A model generated the notes under the pieces. The model ran no database searches. It was not told where the DNA came from and saw only the letters and a program-made list of their open reading frames with translations. The translations under genes and the position numbers were made by a program. DNA of 6,054 bases from DALYDK01 sp964415715 (lineage in GTDB: Bacteria > Patescibacteriota > Saccharimonadia > Saccharimonadales > CAIOMD01). Below, one piece after another: positions 1 through 5,250 of this stretch. Position 1 is the first letter of the stretch. Every line of letters starts with the position of its first letter. The stretch is from NCBI GenBank assembly GCA_964415715.1, contig CAYQBK010000084.1:1-6054 (forward strand), in the 5' to 3' direction.

Positions 1-839
1 TCAAACAATCGTTTTATTATACGTCCCCAGCCGGTTAGGGCAGTTTGATGAACGGATACTACTGGTAGACCCTGAAAAAGCTCAACTTCTAGGTTATTGT
101 TCAGAACGCCATTGTGAGTTGGGATATATTTAAATGCACAGTGGTTTTCCTGAGCAACTGCTATTATTTCATCTGTTATTTTATTGTTGCTAGCTATGCC
201 AGCTACCAATACTGTGTGAACATTGAGCTTTGGGATCTCTATAAGTGCATCGTGTATGTTTGAAAAATATTTCCCCTTGTTATTTGGATGTTTATATTTT
301 GACGCGACAGCAACTATTTTGTAGCCTGTTTTTGATGGTTTGTTGATGCCTTTGATAATGCCCTGCAAAGTTTCGCCTTCGCCAATAAGCATAATGCGAT
401 TAACCCCATATCCCGTTCGCCACATAGATATCCGTACTGCTCGCAATATGGTGCGCTCAAGTAGCAAAAACAAGAATCCGAGCACAAGCCCATACACAGG
501 TATTAATCGCGCTGGAAATATTGGTGTATTAGAAGCGAAATTGTATGTAATAACTGCCATAATACCTAAAACACTACCCGTAAGTAGCATGCTAATTTCC
601 TTCCAGCGATATTCGTAGATGCGCCTTTGGTATAGTCCTAGTATGGCAAATATCACTATCCAAACAGGAATCAGAAAAATCCATATTTTAAAATATTCAT
701 ACGAGCTTATTTGGTTTATGAGAGATCTGCTATCTAGACTAACACGCAAAATATAGGCAGCAATAAAAGCGGCAAGCAATGCAAAAAAATCACCAATGAC
801 TAATGAAAATGAATATGTTACAGATGAATTGTTTTTCAT
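1..839 (-). CDS. Polyprenyl-phosphate sugar phosphotransferase (WcaJ/PglC-superfamily type), N-terminal part, cut by window edge
   Basis: This is a 279-codon fragment with no internal stop that leaves the window at base 1. Four hydrophobic segments lie at about residues 10-31, 51-69, 84-100 and 112-129. A Rossmann-like segment follows (IMLIGEGETLQ, residues 149-159), as in the CoA_binding_3 region of these enzymes. The last visible residues, LTGWGRIIKRLF (268-279), match the conserved entry into the Bac_transf catalytic domain, which therefore lies beyond the edge. Family members sit in the inner membrane and move a sugar-1-phosphate from a nucleotide sugar to undecaprenyl phosphate, the first step of capsule, exopolysaccharide or O-antigen assembly. 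The ATG at 839-837 is chosen because an in-frame TGA lies just upstream and no other ATG intervenes; no clear Shine-Dalgarno is seen. It starts 13 bases after the stop of the ligase-like gene, so the two are probably one operon. The sugar donated cannot be told from this half. Confidence 0.88.
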   Translation of the reverse strand, partial: MKNNSSVTYSFSLVIGDFFALLAAFIAAYILRVSLDSRSLINQISSYEYFKIWIFLIPVWIVIFAILGLYQRRIYEYRWKEISMLLTGSVLGIMAVITYNFASNTPIFPARLIPVYGLVLGFLFLLLERTILRAVRISMWRTGYGVNRIMLIGEGETLQGIIKGINKPSKTGYKIVAVASKYKHPNNKGKYFSNIHDALIEIPKLNVHTVLVAGIASNNKITDEIIAVAQENHCAFKYIPTHNGVLNNNLEVELFQGLPVVSVHQTALTGWGRIIKRLF

Positions 840-853
840 ATTGTATGAAACAA

Positions 854-2284
854 TTATAACTCAAAATCAAGAAGTTTGCTAAGATGTTTTATATCTATAC
901 TAATAATACCCAGGGCCAAGCCTAGCCAAACCCAAATATACACAACATTTATATAGCTACCGAAAAAGAAATATTGGACCAAAAATGCCACCAAAACAGA
1001 TGCAATAACTATCGACAATGAATATCTTCGTTTATTGGCAATATCCCAAAGTTTATATATTGAATATATGAATAACCATATAAAGCTCACCAAGCCAGCT
1101 AATCCTAGCTCAGCCAATAGTAGTACGTAGAATATATAAACTGTTAGGTTGTTTGGCGCAGTTTTGTCGATATTGGCAACAACAAATGGTCCTAGATTTC
1201 CAGCTCCAACACCTACGAGTAGAGTTTGTGTATTGTGTTGCCATGCATTTATGGCTAGCTGAGCGGCGCTTAGTCTTTCGTTAGTAGAAGCTTTGATGAG
1301 GCCTGGTGAAACAAAATTATCGGTCTTTATCGGTGTGGTGCTTGGCGTAGCCTGTTGAATACTGGCATGTTTTTTTTCGGGCAAATTAATTTTTCCAAGC
1401 GACAACTGTTCTAACATAGTTTTGGTAGTGTCATACGTAATATTTGGTGAGTTTTTATGAACATAGCTGGCTGAAGCTATCAGCAAAATGAATCCAAAAA
1501 TAAAACTAGCCAATAGAATCACAATGATCAATAGTAGTTTTTTTATATATAGTTGTTTGGCTAGAGCCATGCCGAAAATAAAACTTCCAAACCCTATAAA
1601 CACTGCAACAAAGGCACCTCTAGAAAATGTTAAAGCTATTGTTACTGAGCATAAAAAAAGCGAAAACAAGGCTAGCTTAGTTTTAAATTTGTAATAAATA
1701 TATATAGATACAGAAAATACAGGCAATAGGCTATTGGCTAAAAACTGAGGTTCGGCTGCAAATAAGTTTATACGCGGGAAGCCAAAAACTGCATTTGTGC
1801 AATTTGTACACAATATGCCAAATGTTTGAGTGGTAATAGTGCTGACTATAAATTGTCCAATCGCTAAAATACTAAATACTATACCAGAGATAAGTAGCCA
1901 ACTTGAGATTGTTCTAATGTTTGATTTTGTGAGTCGTCTAGTCGTAAACCAATAAGCCGAAATGGTAGTTGCTAATAATAATGTTATCGATGTAGCGAGT
2001 AAAACACTACGCGGTTTATCGATTGCCCATATGATGCCCAACCATAAAATAATTAGAAAAAACATAGCTGGATATATGACGTTTTTGTTGATACTGATAT
2101 GTTTAGTACGATATATGTCAATAGCACTAAACATTACAAACAGTCCAGTCAATATTTGATATAGGCCAACTCGAAAAGAGCTAAAGTTATATAACGGGAT
2201 AGCAATAGATGGGTATTTTGAAAATGGCGCTAGCACGAGTAAACAGATAAATAGGTACAACAATATATGTCTTTTTGATAACAT
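854..2284 (-). CDS. O-antigen ligase / polymerase-like membrane protein (Wzy_C/WaaL family)
   Basis: The 476-residue protein is almost wholly hydrophobic, with about ten to twelve membrane segments. The signature LTFSRGAF (218-225) is the typical start of the Wzy_C domain. A large external loop at about 273-380 contains NERLSAAQLAINAWQHN (335-351) and GVGAGNLG (358-365), both characteristic of O-antigen ligase-like proteins. Relatives act on the outer face of the membrane, either polymerising lipid-linked repeat units or moving polysaccharide onto an acceptor. Family alone does not separate the two roles. The His-Asn pair that precedes the ELGLAG stretch (392-397) in WaaL ligases is not seen at the expected spacing, where Tyr383-Ile384 stand. 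It is the first gene of a leftward operon with the sugar phosphotransferase. The ATG at 2284 has no Shine-Dalgarno but lies 6 bases after an extended -10 box, suggesting leaderless translation. Confidence 0.85.
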   Translation of the reverse strand: MLSKRHILLYLFICLLVLAPFSKYPSIAIPLYNFSSFRVGLYQILTGLFVMFSAIDIYRTKHISINKNVIYPAMFFLIILWLGIIWAIDKPRSVLLATSITLLLATTISAYWFTTRRLTKSNIRTISSWLLISGIVFSILAIGQFIVSTITTQTFGILCTNCTNAVFGFPRINLFAAEPQFLANSLLPVFSVSIYIYYKFKTKLALFSLFLCSVTIALTFSRGAFVAVFIGFGSFIFGMALAKQLYIKKLLLIIVILLASFIFGFILLIASASYVHKNSPNITYDTTKTMLEQLSLGKINLPEKKHASIQQATPSTTPIKTDNFVSPGLIKASTNERLSAAQLAINAWQHNTQTLLVGVGAGNLGPFVVANIDKTAPNNLTVYIFYVLLLAELGLAGLVSFIWLFIYSIYKLWDIANKRRYSLSIVIASVLVAFLVQYFFFGSYINVVYIWVWLGLALGIISIDIKHLSKLLDFEL

Positions 2285-2290
2285 CTATAT

Positions 2291-2299
2291 ATTATAACA
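2291..2299 (-). promoter_or_regulatory. Extended -10 promoter of the polysaccharide operon
   Basis: On the minus strand the sequence TGTTATAAT (TGn plus a perfect TATAAT) ends 6 bases before the ATG of the ligase-like gene. Transcription would be expected to begin at or next to the A of that ATG, giving a leaderless mRNA. No good -35 hexamer is present at 16-18 bases, as is common for extended -10 promoters. Confidence 0.6.
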
Positions 2300-2307
2300 G
2301 TCAAATA

Positions 2308-2316
2308 TGATACTAT
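2308..2316 (+). promoter_or_regulatory. Extended -10 promoter for the gtrA-like/lexA-like pair
   Basis: TGATACTAT (TGn plus TACTAT, 5 of 6 to consensus) lies 26 bases upstream of the GtrA-like start. The expected transcript start is near 2323, giving a leader of about 20 A-rich bases with no clear Shine-Dalgarno. It is back to back with the leftward promoter; the two -10 boxes are only 14 bases apart, so polymerase footprints must overlap. Confidence 0.5.
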
Positions 2317-2342
2317 TGTGAATACAAGAACAAATTACAAAC

Positions 2343-2771
2343 ATGAAAGTACGCAAAAAGACTAAAAAACTTTTATTACAAGTCGCCGAATATATGATGG
2401 CAGGTGGGGCATGGTTTTGGAGTGCTTACATAATAATATTAGTTCTAACACCGGTAATTGGTTTATGGTGGTCAAATATTGTAGGTAATGGGGTAGGGTT
2501 AACAATCAATTTTCTACTTGAGCGCAACTGGGTGTTTAGTGGTTCAAAAAAACGCAAGACAACAGATGTGACATGGAAATATGTTGTATTTACTGCCATG
2601 AATTTCTTACTTAGCTATTTGATCCTAAAAACACTGAAAGATCACGGTATAGAACTATACATTGGCCAGTTTATATCGGCTGCGATATTTACTGTATGGA
2701 ATTACTTATGGTATAAATATTGGGTTTTCAAGGAAACAGCTCACCCAACAAGGATAAGACACCATGTCTGA
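2343..2771 (+). CDS. GtrA-family small membrane protein
   Basis: The 142-residue protein has four predicted membrane helices (about 14-36, 41-58, 79-97 and 106-124) and the two-fold motif of the GtrA family. The first copy is INFLLERNWVF (55-65), after the second helix; the second is VWNYLWYKYWVF (118-129), after the fourth. The basic N-terminus (MKVRKKTKK) fits a cytoplasmic end. GtrA proteins are thought to help move lipid-linked sugars, such as undecaprenyl-phosphate glucose, across the membrane or to support glycosyltransferases in cell-surface polysaccharide synthesis. That role agrees with the adjacent divergent polysaccharide operon. The length is normal for the family. Its stop overlaps the next gene by 8 bases, so the two are translationally coupled. 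Substrate is not known. Confidence 0.85.
   Translation: MKVRKKTKKLLLQVAEYMMAGGAWFWSAYIIILVLTPVIGLWWSNIVGNGVGLTINFLLERNWVFSGSKKRKTTDVTWKYVVFTAMNFLLSYLILKTLKDHGIELYIGQFISAAIFTVWNYLWYKYWVFKETAHPTRIRHHV
2750..2754 (+). promoter_or_regulatory. Shine-Dalgarno of the LexA-like gene, inside the GtrA-like coding end
   Basis: AAGGA lies 9 bases before the ATG at 2764, within the last codons of the GtrA-like gene. It supports this start and coupled translation of the two proteins. Confidence 0.55.
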
Positions 2772-3219
2772 GAAACAAACCATTAGACCAACCAAGAAAC
2801 AACGCTTATTACTGGAATATATTGCTCAGTTTATTGCTGAACATGGCTATAGCCCTAGCTATCGTGAAATAATGGTTGGCTGTGACTACACTTCTGTTGC
2901 TACAGTTGCGCTACATATCAACAGTCTAATAAAACGGGGTCATTTGGTTAAACGAGACAATAGCGCACGTTCGCTTGAAGTGGTGGATGTTGATCCCGAG
3001 ACATCGATGTTTAATAGTAACATAAAGGCTAGTGAAGAAAAATGGCTAGTTGATTTAATAGATAATAAATTTAAACTCGCCGAAGAGCATGCGCGTATCG
3101 AGCAATATGAAATGGATAGTCTATATGTACTGGTTGGCGCGCTAAGAGTTATGGAGCTAGAAGGTGCATATTCTAGTTTTTTGCCAAGAATAGCCGTATT
3201 GAGGGAAAGACTTATATAA
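2764..3219 (+). CDS. LexA-like winged-helix DNA-binding protein without the S24 protease domain
   Basis: Residues 10-74 match the LexA DNA-binding domain: TKKQRLLLEYIAQFIAEHGYSP opens it, PSYREI (31-36) leads to the helix-turn-helix, ALHINSLIKRGHL (49-61) covers the recognition part, and KRDNSARSLEV (63-73) is the wing. LexA itself is about 200 residues, with an Ala-Gly cleavage site and a Ser-Lys protease dyad. This protein is 151 residues, and after residue 85 it is a charged helical segment (EEKWLVDLIDNKFKLAEEHARIEQ and on) with no recognisable cleavage site or dyad. It is therefore unlikely to be inactivated by RecA-stimulated self-cleavage and is better read as a stable regulator, possibly a dimer through the helical tail. 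The 8-base overlap with the GtrA-like gene suggests it controls cell-surface genes or its own operon. The regulon is unknown. Confidence 0.8.
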   Translation: MSEKQTIRPTKKQRLLLEYIAQFIAEHGYSPSYREIMVGCDYTSVATVALHINSLIKRGHLVKRDNSARSLEVVDVDPETSMFNSNIKASEEKWLVDLIDNKFKLAEEHARIEQYEMDSLYVLVGALRVMELEGAYSSFLPRIAVLRERLI

Positions 3220-3221
3220 AA

Positions 3222-3719
3222 CTATACGGTTTTGGTTGTGAGAACCCCAATAGACCCACCAATTTGTTCTGACATATCCCTAGGTCTATCGACATCTTTT
3301 AGAATAACATTTTCTTGTATGGGATATATAGTAAGATATACATCACCGTAGCCGTTTTTGCTAGAAAATCGATTTTGTTTGACCTCGGCGGCTTTAATGG
3401 ATTCCAGTGTATATATCTTTTCACTATACTGCGACGCAAATCCTCTCGCTCGGTCCTTTATTATTATTGATTTTGGAGTTATGTAGTATTTTATATCTTT
3501 CCAGTTCTGCCAAAGTATAGTTGAAGCTATAGAGTATAGACCTGCTATTATAAGGCCAGTTACAGCCACATCTATTATTTCAGTTGCCCTAAGTGAGTCG
3601 AAGAGTATAAATAGCATTATGGCGCACAGTATAGCCAACACATAGTATACAATAGAAAATATTATCAGTTGTTTTTGAAAAGCTTTTGGGCTTCTTGTTA
3701 TTTCTATACGATTATCCAT
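3222..3719 (-). CDS. Membrane-anchored bacterial PH-domain protein (bPH_2/YdbS-YdbT-like)
   Basis: With the ATG at 3719 the protein has 165 residues. Two membrane helices (about 18-41 and 49-69) are followed by a cytoplasmic domain (about 72-153): KYYITPKSIIIKDRA, a turn with IYTLESIKAAEVKQ, then NGYGDVYLTIYP, and a last segment resembling L.DV..P..M..QI. This is the pattern of the bacterial PH domain 2 family, whose role is not well defined; members are linked to membrane stress or surface proteins. The frame stays open to an ATG at 3860, but that start would overlap the divergent DUF5684 gene and its ribosome site, so I reject it. A start at 3758 is also possible but lacks a ribosome site. 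The ATG at 3719 is favoured because a perfect TATAAT ends 7 bases before it, implying a leaderless message. Its stop is 2 bases from the stop of the converging LexA-like gene, with no terminator between. Confidence 0.75.
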   Translation of the reverse strand: MDNRIEITRSPKAFQKQLIIFSIVYYVLAILCAIMLFILFDSLRATEIIDVAVTGLIIAGLYSIASTILWQNWKDIKYYITPKSIIIKDRARGFASQYSEKIYTLESIKAAEVKQNRFSSKNGYGDVYLTIYPIQENVILKDVDRPRDMSEQIGGSIGVLTTKTV

Positions 3720-3726
3720 AGATGAT

Positions 3727-3732
3727 ATTATA
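3727..3732 (-). promoter_or_regulatory. -10 box of the PH-domain gene (leaderless arrangement)
   Basis: Minus-strand TATAAT ends 7 bases before the ATG at 3719. No convincing -35 hexamer or TGn extension was found. The position predicts transcription starting at about the start codon. Confidence 0.45.
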
Positions 3733-3785
3733 ACCCAATCTGCTATATATTTAGACATAACTATATTAGTTACATAAAATCTATA

Positions 3786-3814
3786 TTCACTTATCCTGAA
3801 AATATGCTTATAAT
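3786..3814 (+). promoter_or_regulatory. Sigma70-type promoter of the DUF5684 gene
   Basis: TTCACT (3786-3791, 4 of 6 to TTGACA) is separated by 17 bases from a perfect TATAAT (3809-3814). Expected transcription start is near 3821, giving a leader of about 25 bases that includes the strong ribosome site at 3832-3838. Confidence 0.6.
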
Positions 3815-3831
3815 CATAAATATCAACATTT

Positions 3832-3838
3832 AAGGAGG
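3832..3838 (+). promoter_or_regulatory. Strong Shine-Dalgarno of the DUF5684 gene
   Basis: AAGGAGG lies 7 bases before the ATG at 3846. It fixes that start. It also argues against extending the opposite-strand PH-domain gene to 3860. Confidence 0.8.
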
Positions 3839-3845
3839 AAATAAT

Positions 3846-4304
3846 ATGTGGTTCGCCCAAACAGATCCGTCGGTGACGGTAGTAACAGTAAACAGTACAA
3901 ACTCAGGTTGGTTAGCTGGAGCTGCACTTGTATATTTTTTAGTAGTATTATTGGTGGCTATAGTAGCTATAGTTGCACACTGGAAAATATTTACTAAAGC
4001 AGGTGAAGCTGGCTGGAAGTCAATTATACCTATATATAATGTCTATATAATATTAAAAATTATCGGTCGTCCAGGCTGGTGGTTATTGCTCTTGTTTATT
4101 CCATTTGTAAACATTATAGTAGCTATAGTAGTTGCACTTGATCTTGCAAAGTCTTTTGGCAAGAGTGAGTTATTTGGCATTGTCGGACTATTTATATTTA
4201 GTCTAATAGGTTACCTAATACTTGCATTTGGTGATGCAAAGTACGTTGGCCCGGCAGCAGGTGGTGGTTCAACCCCTTCTGCTCAAGCGCCACAAGCTAG
4301 CTAG
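3846..4304 (+). CDS. DUF5684 small membrane protein
   Basis: The 152-residue protein begins with a Thr/Ser/Val-rich, probably external stretch (1-20), then a membrane helix (about 22-46). The next part, KIFTKAGEAGWKSIIPIYNVYIILKIIGRPGWW (47-79, given here in broken form: KIFTKAGEAGWKSIIP and NVYIILKIIGRPGWW), is the core pattern of the DUF5684 family. Two further helices (about 79-100 and 108-128) flank a DLAKSFGKSELFG segment, and AFGDAKYVG (127-135) closes the domain. The last 17 residues are a Gly/Ser/Pro/Ala/Gln-rich low-complexity tail. The function of the family is not known; proteins of this kind are common in small-genome bacteria. It is transcribed alone, from the 3786-3814 promoter to the terminator at 4311-4352. 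Confidence 0.85.
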   Translation: MWFAQTDPSVTVVTVNSTNSGWLAGAALVYFLVVLLVAIVAIVAHWKIFTKAGEAGWKSIIPIYNVYIILKIIGRPGWWLLLLFIPFVNIIVAIVVALDLAKSFGKSELFGIVGLFIFSLIGYLILAFGDAKYVGPAAGGGSTPSAQAPQAS

Positions 4305-4310
4305 TTTTTA

Positions 4311-4352
4311 GCAATATAAAAAAGCCCCGATAACGGGGCTTTTTTATATTGC
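4311..4352. terminator. Perfect bidirectional rho-independent terminator
   Basis: Two 19-base arms are exact reverse complements around the loop ATAA. A GC-rich core (GCCCCG/CGGGGC) is flanked by A6 on the left and T6 on the right, so it works as a terminator read from either strand. It lies 6 bases after the stop of the DUF5684 gene and 5 bases after the stop of the converging TMEM198-like gene. Confidence 0.93.
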
Positions 4353-4357
4353 TAAAT

Positions 4358-4990
4358 TTATCTTTCGAAGGGTGTACCCCACTTTTGTAGTTCATAGTTG
4401 CGACTAGCCTGTATCTGATAGCCTATGCCAACTATCGCCAATACTACTGTCACTACAATCCATAGCACAGGCATAGCAACATTTTTTGTTGATGATGCAT
4501 AGGATAGTGAATCAAGACTTTCCTTGTTGAGCATAATCAATAAACCAGTAGCCGTGGCAAGTGCTCCACCTACACCAGTTACAACTATTAGATAATATTT
4601 GGGTGCATTTATTGCAATAGCCACAATAGCTAACATAGCCCCGACTAATATACCGATAGTCGCAGACAAAAATCCCTTTGGTAAACCTAACATTGTAAAT
4701 AAACCCGTTCCAACCCAATAACCCAGAGACGCACTTAATAAGACTATCGATATACTGAAAAAGAAATATGCCAATAAAGCGAACAGTAGGCCTATTATCA
4801 GGCCAACTATCACAGCCATTGTACTACTTACGAACCCTCTGTTTAAGGCATCGGCTATGCCTGCTGAACCTATTATGAATCCAGCAAAAAAGCCCCATAT
4901 AGGTATTAGTATTCTGGCTATTCTGTAGCCACTAAATACTAGCGCCATACCTATGCCTACAGCTAGTAGGCCGATTATTATATCTTTCAT
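4358..4990 (-). CDS. TMEM198/TM7S3-like (DUF4203) polytopic membrane protein
   Basis: The 210-residue protein is made of about seven hydrophobic segments (roughly 3-20, 25-43, 57-75, 76-98, 107-127, 131-153 and 173-192), rich in Gly, Ala and Ile. It has the small-residue helix packing motifs (GFFAGFIIG 33-41, GLIIG 63-67, GILVGAML 113-120) usual in the TM7S3/TM198-like family. The C-terminus after 193 is polar and probably cytoplasmic. The function in bacteria is not established. The start at 4990 is supported by an excellent Shine-Dalgarno. No convincing promoter was found in the bases just upstream; it might be read from its own weak promoter or from leftward transcription through the tRNA region. 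It ends at the shared bidirectional terminator. Confidence 0.75.
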   Translation of the reverse strand: MKDIIIGLLAVGIGMALVFSGYRIARILIPIWGFFAGFIIGSAGIADALNRGFVSSTMAVIVGLIIGLLFALLAYFFFSISIVLLSASLGYWVGTGLFTMLGLPKGFLSATIGILVGAMLAIVAIAINAPKYYLIVVTGVGGALATATGLLIMLNKESLDSLSYASSTKNVAMPVLWIVVTVVLAIVGIGYQIQASRNYELQKWGTPFER

Positions 4991-4993
4991 ATT

Positions 4994-5001
4994 ACCTCCT
5001 T
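4994..5001 (-). promoter_or_regulatory. Shine-Dalgarno of the TMEM198-like gene
   Basis: Minus-strand AAGGAGGT is a full match to the anti-Shine-Dalgarno core. The GGAGG ends 4 bases before the ATG, slightly close but clear. It fixes the start at 4990. Confidence 0.8.
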
Positions 5002-5065
5002 ATAGTAATATCTATAGAATATATTGTTTTTTGCCTGTTTACTAGAAGTATTTTTATATTTGTGA

Positions 5066-5094
5066 TTGACGTATAACAGATAAGTATTTATAAT
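5066..5094 (+). promoter_or_regulatory. Near-consensus sigma70-type promoter upstream of tRNA-Asn
   Basis: TTGACG (5066-5071, 5 of 6) and TATAAT (5089-5094, 6 of 6) are separated by exactly 17 bases. It points to the tRNA gene, with an expected start near 5101 and a 5' leader of about 75 bases that RNase P would remove. A second TATAAT at 5131-5136 has only a poor -35. This is the best promoter in the window. Confidence 0.75.
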
Positions 5095-5107
5095 CAACCT
5101 TTGTAAT

Positions 5108-5123
5108 TTAGGCACAAACCTAA
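5108..5123. repeat. Short inverted repeat in the tRNA leader
   Basis: TTAGG and CCTAA flank the 6-base loop CACAAA, about 7 bases after the predicted transcription start. It could form a small hairpin in the leader RNA. There is no T-run after it, so it is not a terminator. At 5+5 bases it may be chance. Confidence 0.3.
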
Positions 5124-5143
5124 CGTACCTTATAATTTATTTT

Positions 5144-5170
5144 CCAAGTATGTTTTTATAACATTCTTGG
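5144..5170. repeat. Interrupted inverted repeat directly before tRNA-Asn
   Basis: CCAAG-T-ATGTT, loop TTTAT, AACAT-T-CTTGG: ten pairs with one T:T mismatch, ending 5 bases before the first tRNA base. No T-run follows on either strand, so it is not an intrinsic terminator. It could be a leader hairpin that guides tRNA processing, or a protein-binding dyad. Confidence 0.45.
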
Positions 5171-5175
5171 GATAA

Positions 5176-5250
5176 TCCGGGATAGCTCAGCGGTAGAGCA
5201 AGAAGCTGTTAACTTCGAGGTCGCTGGTTCGAATCCAGTTCCCGGAGCCA
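5176..5250 (+). tRNA. tRNA-Asn (anticodon GUU), CCA encoded
   Basis: The cloverleaf reads as follows. Acceptor arm TCCGGGA (5176-5182) pairs fully with TCCCGGA (5240-5246). The D stem is GCTC/GAGC (5185-5188/5196-5199). The anticodon arm is AGAAG-CTGTTAA-CTTCG (5201-5217) with anticodon GTT at 5208-5210. The variable loop is AGGTC, and the T arm is GCTGG-TTCGAAT-CCAGT (5223-5239). G5247 is the discriminator base, and CCA (5248-5250) is encoded in the DNA. Base 27:43 is an A:G mismatch and 49:65 is a G:U wobble; all other stem pairs are standard. It is transcribed rightwards, opposite to the recombinase gene, whose 3' end overlaps it from 5209 to 5250. Confidence 0.96.
5209..5250. other. Probable attachment-site junction: tRNA 3' part shared with recombinase 3' end
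   Basis: The recombinase frame enters the tRNA gene at its CCA end and stops with TAA at 5211-5209, antisense to anticodon positions 2 and 3 plus the next base. An integrase gene ending inside a complete tRNA gene is the usual picture of an element integrated at that tRNA. The exact crossover is not visible, because the partner site lies outside the window. Confidence 0.55.

Noticed and set aside
340..618. Plus-strand open frame of 92 codons
   Set aside because: It lies fully inside the sugar phosphotransferase on the other strand, which has clear family motifs. It has no ribosome site and no recognisable domain.
1488..2159. Two short plus-strand open frames (1488-1694 and 1962-2159)
   Set aside because: Both are antisense to membrane helices of the ligase-like gene. 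Open frames opposite A/T-rich hydrophobic codons are expected by chance.
2316..2327. TTGT-GAAT-ACAA dyad as a LexA/SOS operator
   Set aside because: It does not match the E. coli CTGT-N8-ACAG or the B. subtilis GAAC-N4-GTTC SOS box, and a 4+4 dyad in A/T-rich DNA is common. I keep it only as a possible site, not a feature.
3720..3860. N-terminal extension of the PH-domain gene to the ATG at 3860
   Set aside because: It would cover the promoter, ribosome site and first codons of the divergent DUF5684 gene, and no ribosome site precedes it.
3956..4140. Repeated TATAGTAGCTATAGT-like stretches in the DUF5684 gene
   Set aside because: They encode Ile-Val-Ala runs in two membrane helices. Codon bias in hydrophobic repeats explains them without a DNA repeat element.
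4512..4718. Minus-strand open frame of 68 codons
   Set aside because: It is an alternative frame within the TMEM198-like gene, with Cys/Tyr-rich nonsense composition and no ribosome site.
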